Positions 45,014 to 45,881 of a stretch of DNA of 45,881 bases are shown piece by piece. Both the position numbers and the translations under genes were made by a program. The notes under the pieces are model-generated. The model did no database searches. It was not told where the DNA came from and saw only the letters and a program-made list of their open reading frames with translations. The stretch's first letter is position 1. Every line of letters starts with the position of its first letter. The stretch is from Cyclobacterium sp. 1_MG-2023. Its GTDB lineage: Bacteria; Bacteroidota; Bacteroidia; Cytophagales; Cyclobacteriaceae. Where the stretch lies: assembly GCF_030546805.1 (NCBI RefSeq), contig NZ_JAUOPC010000022.1:1-45881 (forward strand), read 5' to 3'.

Positions 45014-45374
45014 AGCGCGTCTATTTTAAATTTTTAAAAGTAAAACTCCAAAGGTAATGAGCACCCTTTTGCAACAGGCACTTTTATAATCTACGAAAAT
45101 TCAATTAATTAAGAAAAGCCTATCGTATATTACTATACAAAAGTATTCATTTACCTATCTAAACAACCTTAAGGTAGCATGATAAAGACAATAATGGCTA
45201 ATGAACTATAAAACTGACATAAGGGAGCTCAATAAATAGAAGAAGCCTTAAGGAATTTTAATCGGCTATAGGCACATTCATCCACTTAGGAGAGGTTAAA
45301 AAAGATTATTTGAAATTAATGTCCTTGAATATGAAAGTGATAAAGCAAATCACTTCTTTTTTTTTGTCCTTCTA
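45014..45374. other. Gene-free region with an isolated terminator
   Basis: About 360 bases, no convincing frame, several small palindromes such as ccttaagg. At its end is the plus-strand terminator 45335-45365 with no plus-strand gene before it. An unrecognised small RNA is possible but I see no good promoter. Confidence 0.4.
45335..45365 (+). terminator. Rho-independent terminator
   Basis: aagtgat (45335-45341) pairs with atcactt (45349-45355), followed by c and nine T. It would stop any transcript entering the tRNA locus from upstream. Confidence 0.7.
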
Positions 45375-45405
45375 TTGTATAAAAACAAACATTCTTCTAC
45401 CTTTG
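45375..45405 (+). promoter_or_regulatory. Promoter of the tRNA-Asp locus
   Basis: TTG (45375-45377), 20 bases, then TACCTTTG (45398-45405): an excellent Bacteroidota promoter. The transcript, from about 45412, covers degenerate unit 1, the tRNA-Asp and the terminator at 45594. Confidence 0.75.
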
Positions 45406-45443
45406 TACCACTTCAAACGAGGAGTAATAAAGAAACAAAAAAA

Positions 45444-45515
45444 AGAGTAGTAGTTCAGCAGAATAGAATGTCCCGACTTTTCGGAAGGGGCGCTGAATCA
45501 AAACTTAATAATATT
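45444..45515 (+). pseudogene. Degenerate tRNA-Asp-like unit 1
   Basis: Starting agagtagtagttcagca, it follows the tRNA-Asp through the D arm, then has CCGA-CTTT-TCGG in place of the anticodon arm, a damaged T loop and the tail aaaacttaataatatt. It lacks the 3' acceptor strand, so it cannot be a working tRNA. It is co-transcribed with the real tRNA and abuts it directly. Confidence 0.65.
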
Positions 45516-45589
45516 GGAGTGGTAGTTCAGCTGGTTAGAATGCCTGCCTGTCACGCAGGAGGTCGCGGGTTCGAGTCCCGTCCATTCCG
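45516..45589 (+). tRNA. tRNA-Asp (GUC)
   Basis: A normal 74-nt cloverleaf: acceptor ggagtgg/ccattcc, D arm with agttcagctggttagaat, anticodon stem cctgc/gcagg with loop ctgtcac and anticodon gtc at 45550-45552, T arm cgggttcgagtcccg, discriminator G73 as expected for aspartate identity. CCA is not encoded. It lies in a tandem array of degenerate relatives. Confidence 0.95.
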
Positions 45590-45593
45590 CTTA

Positions 45594-45621
45594 AAAGCCT
45601 TGGGTTTCCAAGGCTTTTTTT
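45594..45621 (+). terminator. Rho-independent terminator after tRNA-Asp
   Basis: aaagccttgg (45594-45603) pairs with ccaaggcttt (45608-45617), followed by T to 45621. The next 59 bases hold only an A/T-rich hairpin (ttttcactt/aagtgaaaa) before unit 3. Confidence 0.9.
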
Positions 45622-45680
45622 GACTTCTTATTATAGATTAATCAATTTTCACTTTTCAAAAGTGAAAAAATAACAAAAAT

Positions 45681-45752
45681 AGAGTGGCAGTTCAGTTGAT
45701 TAGTATGTCCCGACATATGGGGAAGGTCGCTGGAACGAAACTTAATAATATT
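45681..45752 (+). pseudogene. Degenerate tRNA-Asp-like unit 3
   Basis: Reads agagtggcagttcagttgat, then a hairpin CCC-GACATAT-GGG in the anticodon position, a T-loop remnant (tggaacgaaa) and the shared tail cttaataatatt. The 3' T stem and acceptor strand are missing. It is 72 bases long like unit 1 and abuts unit 4. Confidence 0.65.
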
Positions 45753-45832
45753 GGAGTGGTAGTTCAACTGGTTAGAATGTCCCGATTCATCAGGAAGGTC
45801 GCCGGTTCGAAACTTAAAGAATTAAAAATATT
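45753..45832 (+). pseudogene. Degenerate tRNA-Asp-like unit 4
   Basis: The 5' 26 bases equal the tRNA-Asp except one base (agttcaactgg). TCCCGA-TTCA-TCAGGA replaces the anticodon arm, with one unpaired position. ccggttcgaaa keeps a T-loop sequence but cttaa follows instead of the 3' stem. The tail is eight bases longer than in units 1 and 3. Confidence 0.65.
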
Positions 45833-45881
45833 GGAGTGGTAGTTCAGCTGGTTAGAATGTCCCGATTCATCGGGAAGGTCG
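45833..45881 (+). pseudogene. Degenerate tRNA-Asp-like unit 5, cut by window end
   Basis: The first 26 bases are identical to the tRNA-Asp. A perfect TCCCGA-TTCA-TCGGGA hairpin then replaces the anticodon arm, followed by aggtcg. The window ends here, so the array probably continues. Confidence 0.65.

Noticed and set aside
45444-45881. CRISPR array
   Set aside because: The units are 72-80 bases, abut each other without unique spacers of constant size, and are clearly derived from tRNA-Asp.
45516-45881. Integration scars (attL/attR copies of a tRNA end)
   Set aside because: Integrases normally duplicate the 3' part of a tRNA gene. Here the 5' part is repeated and the 3' acceptor end is lost, and no integrase is in the window.

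Overview
The window looks like a contig from a marine-type member of the Bacteroidota, most likely Cytophagales and close to Cyclobacteriaceae (Cyclobacterium, Algoriphagus, Echinicola). The grounds are the protein families (DUF3078, DUF2141, DUF1573, propeller lipoproteins, PSD1/DUF1501 proteins, a short GyrB), starts without obvious Shine-Dalgarno sequences, and several TAnnTTTG -7 promoter elements. I saw no transposase, integrase, phage gene, rRNA or CRISPR array. The assignment rests on recognising families by eye; no search was run.

Layout. 1-480 is a gene-free patch of REP-like palindromes. 619-6868 (+) carries a secreted protein, a short DnaE2-type polymerase whose start codon sits in a perfect 21-bp inverted repeat, a propeller lipoprotein that also has an inverted repeat at its start, and a secreted nucleoside-hydrolase-like protein. 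6977-12722 (-) is a three-gene surface operon (DUF1549/DUF1553 cytochrome, DUF1501 Tat protein, DUF2231-cytochrome-LRR protein). A small lipoprotein, a VOC protein and a Gfo/Idh oxidoreductase follow. 15481-21387 (-) is a carbohydrate operon: GH88 hydrolase, TIM-barrel isomerase, Gfo/Idh oxidoreductase, SDR, a two-helix membrane protein and a sodium:solute symporter, with an AraC regulator just upstream. The likely flow is import by the symporter, removal of an unsaturated uronyl group by GH88, then oxidoreductive processing.

22624-22852 is an isolated RNA gene: a complete cloverleaf with Leu-type D arm, Asp-type GUC anticodon and a variable region of about 55 nt, with its own -7 element and terminator. 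23060-45013 is mostly housekeeping: DUF3078 porin-like protein, two small membrane proteins, polyphosphate kinase, gyrB, a TDO/FAD-dehydrogenase/CoA-binding operon, DUF1573 protein, trpS, a phosphosugar mutase, menE-DUF2141-57-aa operon divergent from menB, pckA followed by a propeller lipoprotein, an esterase, a candidate small RNA and a VIT/CCC1 transporter.

45375-45881 holds a good promoter, a normal tRNA-Asp(GUC) and at least four degenerate tandem relatives of it. The units keep the 5' two thirds of the tRNA but lose the anticodon loop and the 3' acceptor strand. The window stops inside a repeat unit, as a contig broken by the repeat would. The two tRNA-related loci are the most unusual content.
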